In this document: piece after piece, positions 42,537-50,625 of the stretch
How the letters are laid out: each line of letters starts with the position of its first letter
Numbering within the stretch: the first letter of the stretch is position 1
Assembly (NCBI RefSeq): GCF_001885765.1
Contig: NZ_JXKD01000006.1
Span: 62,001-126,000, forward strand
Direction: 5' to 3'
DNA length: 64,000 nucleotides
Origin: Enterococcus aquimarinus
GTDB taxonomy: Bacteria > Bacillota > Bacilli > Lactobacillales > Enterococcaceae
Translations under genes and position numbers: made by a program
Notes under the pieces: model-generated
Told to the model about the DNA's origin: nothing
Database searches by the model: none
What the model saw: only the letters and a program-made list of their open reading frames with translations

Positions 42537-43412
42537 TTATTTTTTAGCCCAAGGGAAAAGCATTGGAACTCTCTTCGTATATTCTTCCCATGAAGCATAT
42601 TTTTCCATGTTTTTCTCGAGTAGTGGTGTAGAGACTTTTATTAACACCGTCGTCATTAACACAGGCGATATAATTAACAGTAGATAATAAAACGGGTTAA
42701 CAGAATTCGTGAAAATCAACGTAATACCACTTGCGTATAATCCAATCCAAATTAAGATTTCGCCAAAATAATTAGGATGACGTGTAATCGACCACAAGCC
42801 TGTTTGTAACAGCGTACGCGATCCTTTCGCGATATGTCGTCTTAATTGTTCGTCACCAACGACTTCAAAAAACAAGCCGACAAACGCGATCAATAAGGCG
42901 AGATAAACCAAATACTGATGATCTGACCCAATACTAAATTGGTTGTATTTGATGACCGTATAACTAGCTGACCCAACGACAAAGTTAATAATTCCTTGCA
43001 CCATGAACACTCGGAAAAAAGCAATGATGACGACTTTATCGCCCCACTCTTCTCGCCACTGTGCATATCTGAAATCTTCAGGTTTTCCATAGTTTCGTCT
43101 CAATAAACGGGCGGAGAGTCTCACACCCCAGACAGTAATAAAACCAACAATGACATACGATAAAATCGTCGGGTTTTCAGTGACAAATAACGTCAGCCAA
43201 CTTCCAACAACGAACCCCATCCCCCAACCAATATCAACAATTGAATTGTTTTTAATAGCGGTTGCAATAAGGAAGATTATCGTAAAATAGGCATAGGTGA
43301 ACATTAATGGAACCACCAATCCATCAAAACCGGTCTTCGTAAAACCTTGTGTTGCGATTGCGAATGTTGCCAAAAATAACAACGTATAAATGACTACTCT
43401 TTTTTTATCCAC
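42537..43412 (-). CDS. DUF1295 membrane protein (steroid reductase/isoprenylcysteine methyltransferase-like)
   Basis: A 291-residue protein with about eight spans. The C-terminal signature SITRHPNYFGEILIWIGLY (about residues 215-233) and the closing YTKRVPMLFPW are the DUF1295/steroid 5-alpha-reductase fold, related to integral membrane methyltransferases; NADPH or SAM binds in this region in relatives. VDIGWGMGFVVGSWL is typical for the N-terminal half. Physiological substrate unknown. Monocistronic, with its own terminator. Confidence 0.8.
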   Translation of the reverse strand: MDKKRVVIYTLLFLATFAIATQGFTKTGFDGLVVPLMFTYAYFTIIFLIATAIKNNSIVDIGWGMGFVVGSWLTLFVTENPTILSYVIVGFITVWGVRLSARLLRRNYGKPEDFRYAQWREEWGDKVVIIAFFRVFMVQGIINFVVGSASYTVIKYNQFSIGSDHQYLVYLALLIAFVGLFFEVVGDEQLRRHIAKGSRTLLQTGLWSITRHPNYFGEILIWIGLYASGITLIFTNSVNPFYYLLLIISPVLMTTVLIKVSTPLLEKNMEKYASWEEYTKRVPMLFPWAKK

Positions 43413-43861
43413 AAAGTGCCTCCTCTAAATTTTTATTTATTGTATCATACTACCCATAAAAAGACAGAGATAAGCGCTTAATTTTGGCGATAACATACTT
43501 AGGATTGGATGCATAACAGCCATTGATGTGGATCTTATTTTTTCTATCTAACTATTCATTCTAGTACCATCTAACAAGCGCTACTCTTCACGTTATTTTT
43601 AAAATAAATAACTCTAACACACTTATCGGCTATCTTCACCAATATTACCGTCTGTTAGAGTCGCTCACTATCTTTTTATTTACTCCTCTCTACACGCTAT
43701 ACTGCGATTTGGACTGCGGAAGCCCATGGAGAGGTATATTTATGTTGGAATCATTTTTTTCGACAAAAAGTTAATAAGGCTCCCTATTTGAACCATTCTC
43801 AATTACTTGAGGTTCATAAATCGGCATAGACACGACACTTCTTAAAACAAGGTCCTTACTC
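43413..43861. other. Intergenic region with inverted repeat and a decayed reading frame
   Basis: ACTCTAACA and TGTTAGAGT (about 43608-43661) are 9-bp inverted arms about 34 bp apart. From about 43660 to 43827 on the plus strand a start-less frame of over 50 codons (with the stretches YTAIWTAEAHGEVYLCWNHF and SQLLEVHKSA) ends in TAG, and the same frame continues with plausible residues (FLKQGPYSYRLI). This looks like the 3' remnant of a lost gene. No family was recognised. Confidence 0.4.
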
Positions 43862-44875
43862 CTATCGATTAATTTTACTGGAATCAGATTGAACAAATAA
43901 TTCCACTTCTTTTTCAGTTAAAGATAACGCATCACCTGCAACTGTATGTTTTAAAACTGTATTTCCTGTCGCAAAATCAATGATCTCTTGCGCGTCTTTT
44001 CCTTCTAATAGTCCGTGCAACACCCCTGCTGAGAAGGCATCGCCTCCGCCAATTCGATCGACGATATAAGGAATATGGTATTTCTTTGACGTGTAGTATG
44101 TTTCGTTAAGCCATAACGTTCCTGTGAGATAATTTTCATCACTTGAAACGACCTCGCGACGTGTCGAATAAAAAACTTCAATATTCGGATATTTTTCTTG
44201 CATTTTTTGGTAGTAGTAAGCGAGTGCTTCTTCTTCAGATAGCTCTCTATTTGCAGCCTCAATCCCCAAAATATTCACGGCGTCAAGCGCTCCCATTGAA
44301 CAATAATCAACATCCGGTAAAATTTGTGCAAAGACTTTGGCAGCTTCTGGTAACCCCCATAATTTGCCACGATAATTACTATCAAAAGAGACTAAAACGC
44401 CACGCTTTTTTGCTTCCTTGACAAAATCAATCGTCAACTGTGCTAAAAACGGTGATAGAGCCGGTGTGATACCCGAAACATGAAACAAAGAAACATCCTC
44501 AAAAAGACGATTATAGTCCCATTCATTGGTTTCTAGAAGTGAAAAAGTGGAAGACTTTCGATCATACACGACCGATGTCGCTCGCGGACCAGCACCGATT
44601 TCGACAAAGTAACTGCCCATTCGTCCTTCACCAAAATGAACCTGATTGGTGTTCACTCCGTAACGCTTCAATTGATAAAGTGAACCTTGACCAAAGGAAT
44701 TGTCAGGAATTTTTGACACTAAGGTGACGTCATGACCAAAACCAGATAAACCAATTGCTACGTTCGCTTCACTTCCACCATAGTGTAAATTTAGCGCTGC
44801 AGCATGACTTAATTGTTCCCCTTTAATCGTTGAATATCTTAATAATAGTTCTCCTAAGGTTAACACTTTACTCAA
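43862..44875 (-). CDS. kdgK: 2-keto-3-deoxygluconate kinase (PfkB family)
   Basis: A 337-residue PfkB-fold kinase. Substrate motif LHYGGSEANVAIGLSGFG (about residue 32), RKSSTFSLLE, and the ATP/catalytic motif DRIGGGDAFSAGVLHGLL (about 285) with the catalytic aspartate. It makes KDPG from 2-keto-3-deoxygluconate for the adjacent aldolase. The start is TTG (complement of 44873-44875), six bases after GAGGTG and one base after the kdgA stop; the resulting LSKVLTLGELLLR aligns with KdgK N-termini. Last gene of the mfs-kdgA-kdgK run. Confidence 0.93.
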   Translation of the reverse strand: MSKVLTLGELLLRYSTIKGEQLSHAAALNLHYGGSEANVAIGLSGFGHDVTLVSKIPDNSFGQGSLYQLKRYGVNTNQVHFGEGRMGSYFVEIGAGPRATSVVYDRKSSTFSLLETNEWDYNRLFEDVSLFHVSGITPALSPFLAQLTIDFVKEAKKRGVLVSFDSNYRGKLWGLPEAAKVFAQILPDVDYCSMGALDAVNILGIEAANRELSEEEALAYYYQKMQEKYPNIEVFYSTRREVVSSDENYLTGTLWLNETYYTSKKYHIPYIVDRIGGGDAFSAGVLHGLLEGKDAQEIIDFATGNTVLKHTVAGDALSLTEKEVELFVQSDSSKINR

Positions 44876-44876
44876 T

Positions 44877-45524
44877 TTATTCACCTCGAATTTCGCGTAA
44901 TTTTGCGATATAAGTTTGTGCATTTTTTGTCACGACTTCATAATTATCTCCTGTTAAACCACGCGTTAAATCGCTCCCAATTCCTACTGAAATCACACCA
45001 TTCGCAAACCACTCAGCCATATTATCTAAATTCACGCCACCCGTTGGCATTAAGTTTACGTATGGCAGTGGTCCTTTAACGTCTTTGATAAAGCGAGATC
45101 CAACAATATCTCCAGGAAAGACTTTAATGATATCAACCCCTGCTTTTAAAGCCGTCGTCATTTCAGTAATCGTCATACAACCAGGCATGTAAGGAATTTG
45201 GTATAAATTACATATTGTGGCAACTTCTGCATCGAATGCCGGACTCACAATAAAATCCGCGCCATTTTCAATCGCCAAGCGGGCTGTCACTGGATCCAAT
45301 ACGGTACCCGCTCCAATCACAACTGTTGGATCTTCTGCATAATATTCCGTTAATTCCGCAATCAGTTCGCTGGCATTGGGTGTGGTATAAGCGACCTCTA
45401 ATGCCTTTAATTCTCCCGCCACACTTGCTTTACAAATCCCTAATCCTTGTTCTTTCGATTGTCCACGAATCACTGCTACCACACCATTTTCTATCAACTG
45501 GTTTAATGTTTTTACTTTTTTCAT
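44877..45524 (-). CDS. kdgA: 2-dehydro-3-deoxy-phosphogluconate (KDPG) aldolase
   Basis: A 215-residue class I aldolase. The N-terminal GVVAVIRGQSKE has the phosphate-site arginine, IGAGTVLDP follows, and the Schiff-base lysine is in DIIKVFPGDIVG (about residue 137), with PTGGVNLDN for phosphate binding. It cleaves KDPG to pyruvate and glyceraldehyde-3-phosphate, the last step of galacturonate/glucuronate breakdown. ATGA overlap with the MFS gene (45521-45524); kdgK follows one base away. Confidence 0.95.
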   Translation of the reverse strand: MKKVKTLNQLIENGVVAVIRGQSKEQGLGICKASVAGELKALEVAYTTPNASELIAELTEYYAEDPTVVIGAGTVLDPVTARLAIENGADFIVSPAFDAEVATICNLYQIPYMPGCMTITEMTTALKAGVDIIKVFPGDIVGSRFIKDVKGPLPYVNLMPTGGVNLDNMAEWFANGVISVGIGSDLTRGLTGDNYEVVTKNAQTYIAKLREIRGE

Positions 45525-46702
45525 ACTATTCCTTCTTTCTTTTCATTGACTAACCGATACCAAAGTACCCCGATAAGCATGACAATAATGGCTACAATTA
45601 CTGCTGAAAATCCGGCAAAAACGCTCACTTTTTCCGACAAAACACCTGTAATTGTCGGCATTAAAATCGCTCCGATACCTCCGATGATTAATAACCAGCC
45701 CATCGCCATTGGATATTTTTTTATCGAAACACCTGCAATGGTCATTGCGGTTGGGTAAACGCCTCCCATGGTGAACCCCAGACCAATAACAGAAAATACG
45801 ATCATGCTTAAATTCGTACTCATTAATAACAAGAAATAAAAAATCGTCATTCCGATGCTAATACCTGTAATCAGATTTCCTTTTTTAAAACGGTACCCAT
45901 AAAAAACACAGAACAATCGTCCTAGTAAAATCGCTATCCACAATAAAGATGAAATGAGTTGTGCTTGGGTCACTTGGAGGATATCCGAGTCAATAAAATA
46001 TTTTACCAACCATCCTGTAATGACGGATTCCGCACACAAGTAAAAAAATAAAATGACGATCGTGTTTAAAAATAATGGATCTTTAAAAAATGAATAGTCT
46101 TTAATTTTTTGTGTAGTGGTTTCAACTTGTTCATTGACTTCCATTTTGCTAAACAACACTTGAGAAATCATGATTAATACAATGATGAATCCCGCCGTCC
46201 ACTTCCAACCACTATCACCAAAGATTCGAGTCGCTACGACGACTAAAAAAGGTGAGATTAAAGCCCCAATTGCAAACGTGCTGTGCAATAAATTGGATGC
46301 TGCAGGATCGCTATGTGAAATGTCATTTACGGTTTTATTATTAAAATTAGAAATACTCCCTCGACTAATTCCGGTGAAGAAAAAGGCCATAATCAGTAAA
46401 ATCGGATTACCTGTCACAATCATGAGGAAAAAACCAAGCATTACAAAACTGCTTAAAAACAGAATCGAATGTTTACGACCATAATAAACAGGTAAAATCC
46501 CCGCGACTAATCCCGCAATTAAATTTCCTAACTGATGTCCCGACAAGAGCAAGCCACTGACGGTGTCGCTTAATTGATATTCTGCGCTAATTAGCGGAAT
46601 AATTGCTCCAAAAACCATTGCATAAAAACCGTTTACAAAAAATATAAAATAACAACATAACAATATGTATTTATCTGAATCGTTCAATTCGTTGTATCTC
46701 AT
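45521..46702 (-). CDS. MFS transporter in the kdg cluster
   Basis: A 393-residue MFS carrier with 12 spans, similar in layout to fucose-permease-like (FHS) proteins: GLLLSGHQLGNLIAGLVAG (about residues 49-67), YYGRKHSILF as the loop 2-3 motif, and GLGFTMGGVYPTAMTIAG in the second half. Given its overlap with kdgA and kdgK, it likely imports a uronate-derived monosaccharide such as 2-keto-3-deoxygluconate or 5-keto-4-deoxyuronate. The substrate is inferred from context. Confidence 0.82.
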   Translation of the reverse strand: MRYNELNDSDKYILLCCYFIFFVNGFYAMVFGAIIPLISAEYQLSDTVSGLLLSGHQLGNLIAGLVAGILPVYYGRKHSILFLSSFVMLGFFLMIVTGNPILLIMAFFFTGISRGSISNFNNKTVNDISHSDPAASNLLHSTFAIGALISPFLVVVATRIFGDSGWKWTAGFIIVLIMISQVLFSKMEVNEQVETTTQKIKDYSFFKDPLFLNTIVILFFYLCAESVITGWLVKYFIDSDILQVTQAQLISSLLWIAILLGRLFCVFYGYRFKKGNLITGISIGMTIFYFLLLMSTNLSMIVFSVIGLGFTMGGVYPTAMTIAGVSIKKYPMAMGWLLIIGGIGAILMPTITGVLSEKVSVFAGFSAVIVAIIVMLIGVLWYRLVNEKKEGIV

Positions 46703-46731
46703 TTATCCCTATCCCATCGTTTTCTATCATC

Positions 46732-46781
46732 AAAAAAGTCTAGGATTAAACTCAATATTGACGTTTATCCTAGCCTTTTTC
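46732..46781 (-). terminator. Hairpin between kduD and the MFS gene
   Basis: AAAAAGGCTAGGATAAA pairs with TTTAATCCTAGACTTTTTT around an 11-base loop, with a T run on the minus strand. It should end or attenuate the kduI-kduD message before mfs-kdgA-kdgK. Confidence 0.75.
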
Positions 46782-46818
46782 CATAAAGCTGAAAATTAAT
46801 CTTCATTCAACCTAATTT

Positions 46819-47610
46819 TTATGGTTGTTTCCCAATGTAAGCTAAAATGCCACCATCAACATATAAAACATGGCCATTTACAAAATCAGAAGCTTCTGAA
46901 GATAAGAAGACTGCTGCGCCTTGTAAATCTTCTACTGTTCCCCAACGAGCAGCTGGTGTTTTGGCAATAATGAAATCATTAAACGGATGGCCTTCTTCAC
47001 GTAAAGGTGCCGTTTGTGGTGTTGCGATGTAGCCAGGGCCAATGCCGTTACATTGAATATTATGCTCGCCAAACTCCGAACAAATATTTTTCGTTAACAT
47101 TTTCAAGCCACCTTTAGCCGCTGCATACGCACTTACGGTTTCGCGACCCAGTTCACTCATCATTGAACAAATATTAATGATTTTACCGTGTCCTTTTTCA
47201 ATCATTCCTGGTAATACGGCTTTTGCCATGATAAATTGTCCTGTTAAATCAATATCAATGACTTGTCGGAAATCTTCGGCAGACATCTCTAACATTGGAA
47301 TGCGTTTGATAATACCAGCGTTATTCACTAGAATATCAATGACGCCAACTTCTTCTTCGATTTGTTTCACCGCTGCAGCAACCGCTTCTTCATCTGTAAT
47401 ATCAAAGACATAGCCTTTTGCATCGATGCCTAATTTTTCATAATCCGCCTTTGCTTCATCAATGGCTTCTTGCGTTAAACTGTTATAAACAATTTTTGCG
47501 CCTGCTTCTGCTAAAGCGGTTGCAATTCCAAAACCAATTCCATAAATGCCACCCGTGACTAACGCAACTTTACCGTCTAAACGAAATGAATCCATGCTAA
47601 AATTTGACAT
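46819..47610 (-). CDS. kduD: 2-deoxy-D-gluconate 3-dehydrogenase / KDU reductase (SDR)
   Basis: A 263-residue classical SDR of the KduD type: TGGIYGIGFGIATALAEAG (about residue 19), NNAGI, and catalytic YAAAKGG with serine in CSMMSELGRE. IDIDLTGQFIMAKA and PGYIATPQTAPLRE are typical. It reduces 2,5-diketo-3-deoxygluconate to 2-keto-3-deoxygluconate. It follows kduI by 47 bp, and KdgK and KdgA act next in the pathway. Confidence 0.92.
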   Translation of the reverse strand: MSNFSMDSFRLDGKVALVTGGIYGIGFGIATALAEAGAKIVYNSLTQEAIDEAKADYEKLGIDAKGYVFDITDEEAVAAAVKQIEEEVGVIDILVNNAGIIKRIPMLEMSAEDFRQVIDIDLTGQFIMAKAVLPGMIEKGHGKIINICSMMSELGRETVSAYAAAKGGLKMLTKNICSEFGEHNIQCNGIGPGYIATPQTAPLREEGHPFNDFIIAKTPAARWGTVEDLQGAAVFLSSEASDFVNGHVLYVDGGILAYIGKQP

Positions 47611-47657
47611 ATTCTTTCTCCTCTTCTGTTTTAAAGATTTTTAGTTGATCTTTTTAG

Positions 47658-48494
47658 CTATTTCAAATCTTTCATATCAACCATATCCATGTCTGTATAG
47701 GTGATATTTTCTCCACACATCGCCCAGATAAACGTGTAGTCTGATGTTGCCACACCCGTATGGATTGACCAACTTGGTGAAATACAGGCTTGTTCATTCG
47801 CAATGACTAAATGTTTTGTTTCATCTGGTGTACCCATGAAGTGGAAGACGCGTGTATCTGGATCCATATCAAAGTAAAGGTATGTTTCCATTCTGCGTTC
47901 ATGAGTGTGACAAGGCATCGTGTTCCAAGCAGAACCCTCTTCTAAAATAGTGTACCCCATTTGTAACTGACAACTTTCGCACACATTCGGATGCACATAT
48001 TGGAAAATTTTACGTTGATTTAACGTTTTTGCCTCACCCGTCACAAATGGCGTAATGGCATCAATGCTAATTTTGACATTTGGATAAACTTTATGGGCTG
48101 GAACAGAAACACAGTAGAACTTCGCCGGATTATTCGCATCATCCGATTTAAATTCAATTTGTTTCGTTTCTTTGCCAATATAATAACCATCTTGTTTCTT
48201 CATTGTTTCTTCATTACCATTAATGACAATGGAACCGGGTCCCCCAATATTGATGACACCAAGTTCGCGACGTTCTAAGAAATACTCGACACCTAATTCA
48301 CTTGATAATTTAATCTCTAGACTTTTCGTTGTTGGTGTGACACCACCGAAAATCATGCGATCATTATGGGTGTATGTTAATAACACTTTACCCGGAACAA
48401 ATAGTTCTTCAACTAAAAATTCCTCTCTTAGTTCTTCCGTTGAAAAATGACGAATCATTGATGGGCTACTACCATATCTTGTTTCCATTTCCAT
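47658..48494 (-). CDS. kduI: 5-keto-4-deoxyuronate isomerase
   Basis: A 278-residue KduI cupin. Zinc ligands are seen as CHTHERRMETYLYFD (about residues 198-212) and SWSIHTGVA (about 245). GGPGSIVINGN and PAKFYCVSVPAH are also characteristic. It isomerises the product of unsaturated galacturonate (from GH105 or lyase action) toward 2,5-diketo-3-deoxygluconate. First gene of the kduI-kduD unit with its own promoter and the shared 15-bp motif. ATG with GCGAGG eight bases upstream. Confidence 0.95.
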   Translation of the reverse strand: MEMETRYGSSPSMIRHFSTEELREEFLVEELFVPGKVLLTYTHNDRMIFGGVTPTTKSLEIKLSSELGVEYFLERRELGVINIGGPGSIVINGNEETMKKQDGYYIGKETKQIEFKSDDANNPAKFYCVSVPAHKVYPNVKISIDAITPFVTGEAKTLNQRKIFQYVHPNVCESCQLQMGYTILEEGSAWNTMPCHTHERRMETYLYFDMDPDTRVFHFMGTPDETKHLVIANEQACISPSWSIHTGVATSDYTFIWAMCGENITYTDMDMVDMKDLK

Positions 48495-48514
48495 TTTGAT
48501 AACCTCGCTTTTAA

Positions 48515-48529
48515 TTTCCTATTAAGAAA
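48515..48529. promoter_or_regulatory. Putative IclR (KdgR) operator upstream of kduI
   Basis: TTTCCTATTAAGAAA is an interrupted dyad. The same motif with two differences occurs in front of the IclR gene at 49398-49412. It lies downstream of the kduI -10, a repressing position. Confidence 0.6.
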
Positions 48530-48561
48530 TATCTTTTCTAAAAAAGAAATTCTATACTTTT

Positions 48562-48589
48562 ATTATAACGAGTAGCAAAAAAAATGCAA
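48562..48589 (-). promoter_or_regulatory. Promoter of kduI-kduD
   Basis: On the minus strand TTGCAT (48589-48584) and a perfect TATAAT (48567-48562) are 16 bp apart. Confidence 0.7.
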
Positions 48590-48609
48590 GCCCTTTCTAA
48601 CAAAAAAAT

Positions 48610-48638
48610 AAATCCACCCTATTAAGGGTGGATTTTAG
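48610..48638 (-). terminator. Terminator of the IclR regulator gene
   Basis: ATCCACCC and GGGTGGAT pair across a six-base loop that contains the regulator's TAA stop codon; a T run follows on the minus strand. Confidence 0.8.
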
Positions 48639-49386
48639 CTTCGATACGATTTTTCGCTTCAATCATTTTTTCAATTATTTGATCAACATATTCTTGCGTC
48701 CCTCGAAATTTAGGCATACTCACACTAAAAGCTCCTTCAATGTTTTCTTTCCCTCGAATCGGCATCGCAATACAAAAACAATCTTTTTCCATTTCTTCAT
48801 CATCATACGCGACGGCTGTTTGCCGTATTTCTTCTAGTTCTTTTTCGAGTAAAAATTTGTTCGTAATCGTTTTTTCTGTATAAGCAGTCAGTGGAACACG
48901 CGAAAAATATTGGTCTAGCATTTCATCATTATAAGAAGATAAAAAGATTTTCCCCATTGCTGTACTATATAGTGGACGGCTTACCCCAACTTTTGATGAC
49001 ATGAAAATCGATTGTTTTTTGGGTTCTAACTTATCCAAATAGACTAATTCTTGACCGTTAGGGATTCCTAGATGAATGGTTTCGTCGACACTCAGTTGTA
49101 ACTTTTCTAACTCGGGTGTGGCAACATTTTTTAAAATCGAATGCTCAAAATATTGACTACTATATTTTACTAAAGAAGGACCTAAAAAATACGTTTTCTC
49201 GCGTTCATTGCGACTGACATAGCCAATCAATAATAAGGTATCTAAAATTTTTAACGTTGTAGACGTCGTCATTTCGACCGCCTCTGCAATTCGTTTAAGC
49301 CCGACACCTTGGCTTTGTAATGCTAAAAAGTCTAAAATTTTTGCGGCTCGAATCAACACCGTGCCATATGGTTTTTTATCTTCCAT
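48622..49386 (-). CDS. IclR-family regulator of the kdu/kdg genes (KdgR-like)
   Basis: A 254-residue IclR protein. N-terminal winged helix: VLIRAAKILDFLALQSQGVG then LKRIAEAVEMTTSTTLKILD (residues about 10-50). The C-terminal effector domain contains LYSTAMGKIFLSSY and AYDDEEMEKDCFCIAMPIRG (about residue 200), the usual ligand-binding pocket. It most likely represses kduI-kduD and itself, responding to a ketodeoxy sugar acid. It differs from the LacI-type KdgR of Bacillus. Ribosome site is weak (AGGAATAG). Confidence 0.88.
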   Translation of the reverse strand: MEDKKPYGTVLIRAAKILDFLALQSQGVGLKRIAEAVEMTTSTTLKILDTLLLIGYVSRNEREKTYFLGPSLVKYSSQYFEHSILKNVATPELEKLQLSVDETIHLGIPNGQELVYLDKLEPKKQSIFMSSKVGVSRPLYSTAMGKIFLSSYNDEMLDQYFSRVPLTAYTEKTITNKFLLEKELEEIRQTAVAYDDEEMEKDCFCIAMPIRGKENIEGAFSVSMPKFRGTQEYVDQIIEKMIEAKNRIEAKIHP

Positions 49387-49397
49387 CTCACTATTCC

Positions 49398-49412
49398 TTT
49401 CCTATTCGGAAA
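49398..49412. promoter_or_regulatory. Putative IclR (KdgR) operator upstream of its own gene
   Basis: TTTCCTATTCGGAAA matches 13 of 15 bases of the kduI operator. It lies 12 bp upstream of the regulator's start codon. A partial second copy, ATAGGAAAT, is at about 49426-49434. Confidence 0.6.
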
Positions 49413-49543
49413 ACAAAATCATTTTATAGGAAATTCTAACATAAATCTTTGGAAAAATCTATCTCTTTTAGTCGTTGCTCCTTTTTATTTAAATCATTCC
49501 CCACTAAACAAGTCGAATTCTCGTTCATCCTCACTAAAATAAG

Positions 49544-49584
49544 ACCGCTTACAACGAATTTGTGGTACACTGATTGTAAGCGGT
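49544..49584 (+). promoter_or_regulatory. Promoter flanked by 11-bp inverted operator half-sites
   Basis: ACCGCTTACAA (49544-49554) and TTGTAAGCGGT (49574-49584) are perfect inverted copies 19 bp apart. Between them lies an extended -10, TGG-TACACT (49563-49571). Each arm resembles half of a LacI/CcpA-type site, so one regulator dimer on each arm, perhaps looped, could control the isomerase gene. Confidence 0.65.
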
Positions 49585-49616
49585 TATTTAATCAAATCAA
49601 CTAAAAGGAGAGTATT

Positions 49617-50447
49617 ATGTATAATTTAGTCATTCGCGGACATGATTTGTCGAATATTTCGACTCCCGAGCACTTAGCACAACAAACGAAAAGCGTTGGA
49701 ATTCATAACTTACAATTTGCCTTAGGGGCTTCTTTTCCTCAACTGGATTCTTCATCTAACGCGCTTAATCCTGGTATGGGAACCTACTTTAAAAACTTAT
49801 TTGCCAAACATGATATCCAAATTGCGTTACTGAGTTGTTACTCTAATTTAATTCATCCTGATCCTATTAAACGAGAGGAAATTTTGCATAAATTTGAAAC
49901 CTATTTACGTGATGCGCACTTTTTCGGGGCTTCGATGGTGGCAAGCGAAACTGGATCCGTACTCCCAAATTTAGGGTATTCCGAAGACAATTTCAGCGAT
50001 ACGGTTTTTGCTGATTTAGTAAAAGTTATAGAAAGACTAGTTAAAACCGGTGAAAGGCATCGAACTTTAGTTGGGATTGAAGCGGGTTTGAATCATCCAC
50101 TTTCTTCTATTGAAAGAACAAAACAACTACTTGAAGCGGTTGATTCAGATTATCTTGGCATTATTTTGGATCCGACTAACCTCATTACGATTGAGACTCA
50201 TGAGTCGATTGTAGACATCGTGGAAGAAGCATTTCAACAATATGGTTCTAAAATTTGCGCTTTTCATTTAAAAGATTTTATGATTAAAGATGGAAAAATC
50301 GTACCCACTTCATTAGGCAAAGGACTGATTAATTATCCCGCCATTTTAAAGATTATTCAACAGTATAAACCCTACTGCTATATTGTCTTGGAGCAAACAA
50401 AAGATGAAGACATCCGCGTAGCCAAAGAACTGATCGCAAAGCTCTGA
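49617..50447 (+). CDS. Sugar phosphate isomerase/epimerase (xylose isomerase-like TIM barrel)
   Basis: A 276-residue TIM-barrel protein of the AP-endonuclease-2/xylose isomerase-like family. Metal ligands are seen as GIEAGLNHP (about residue 159), ILDPTNLI (about 184), FHLKDFMIKDG (about 217) and YIVLEQT at the C-terminus. Related proteins isomerise or epimerise keto sugars. The locus suggests a uronate or pectic sugar; not proven. ATG with AAAGGAGAG upstream. Single-gene unit with its own promoter and terminator, transcribed opposite to its neighbours. Confidence 0.82.
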   Translation: MYNLVIRGHDLSNISTPEHLAQQTKSVGIHNLQFALGASFPQLDSSSNALNPGMGTYFKNLFAKHDIQIALLSCYSNLIHPDPIKREEILHKFETYLRDAHFFGASMVASETGSVLPNLGYSEDNFSDTVFADLVKVIERLVKTGERHRTLVGIEAGLNHPLSSIERTKQLLEAVDSDYLGIILDPTNLITIETHESIVDIVEEAFQQYGSKICAFHLKDFMIKDGKIVPTSLGKGLINYPAILKIIQQYKPYCYIVLEQTKDEDIRVAKELIAKL

Positions 50448-50470
50448 TTGTTTTAATTTCAGCATCATAT

Positions 50471-50518
50471 AATCTAAAAATCCGTTAACCAATTTTTGGC
50501 CAACGGATTTTTTAGATT
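50471..50518. terminator. Bidirectional terminator after the isomerase gene
   Basis: AATCTAAAAATCCGTT-AACCAA pairs with TTGGCC-AACGGATTTTTTAGATT (split here by the loop). T runs on both strands. Confidence 0.85.
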
Positions 50519-50571
50519 GTTTTATTTTTAAAATACTTGAGTATCGATCAACGGTGAACTCGATTTCAGCT

Positions 50572-50608
50572 AAAACAAGCGACCCCATAACGCGCGTTGC
50601 TTGTTTTC
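50572..50608 (-). terminator. Terminator after the solute-binding protein gene
   Basis: AAAACAAGC and GCTTGTTTT close an 18-base loop with inner pairing; a short T run follows on the minus strand. It ends the long pectin operon. Confidence 0.7.
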
Positions 50609-50625
50609 ACCTTCATTAGAAGACG

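Noticed and set aside
43468-43484. GATAAGCGCTTAATT as a cre site
   Set aside because: The core is right, but four outer positions differ and no promoter is near.
43743-43775. Ten-codon frame behind GGAGAGG (MLESFFSTKS) before kdgK
   Set aside because: It overlaps the better-supported decayed frame in another phase and points opposite to kdgK, so it cannot be its leader peptide.
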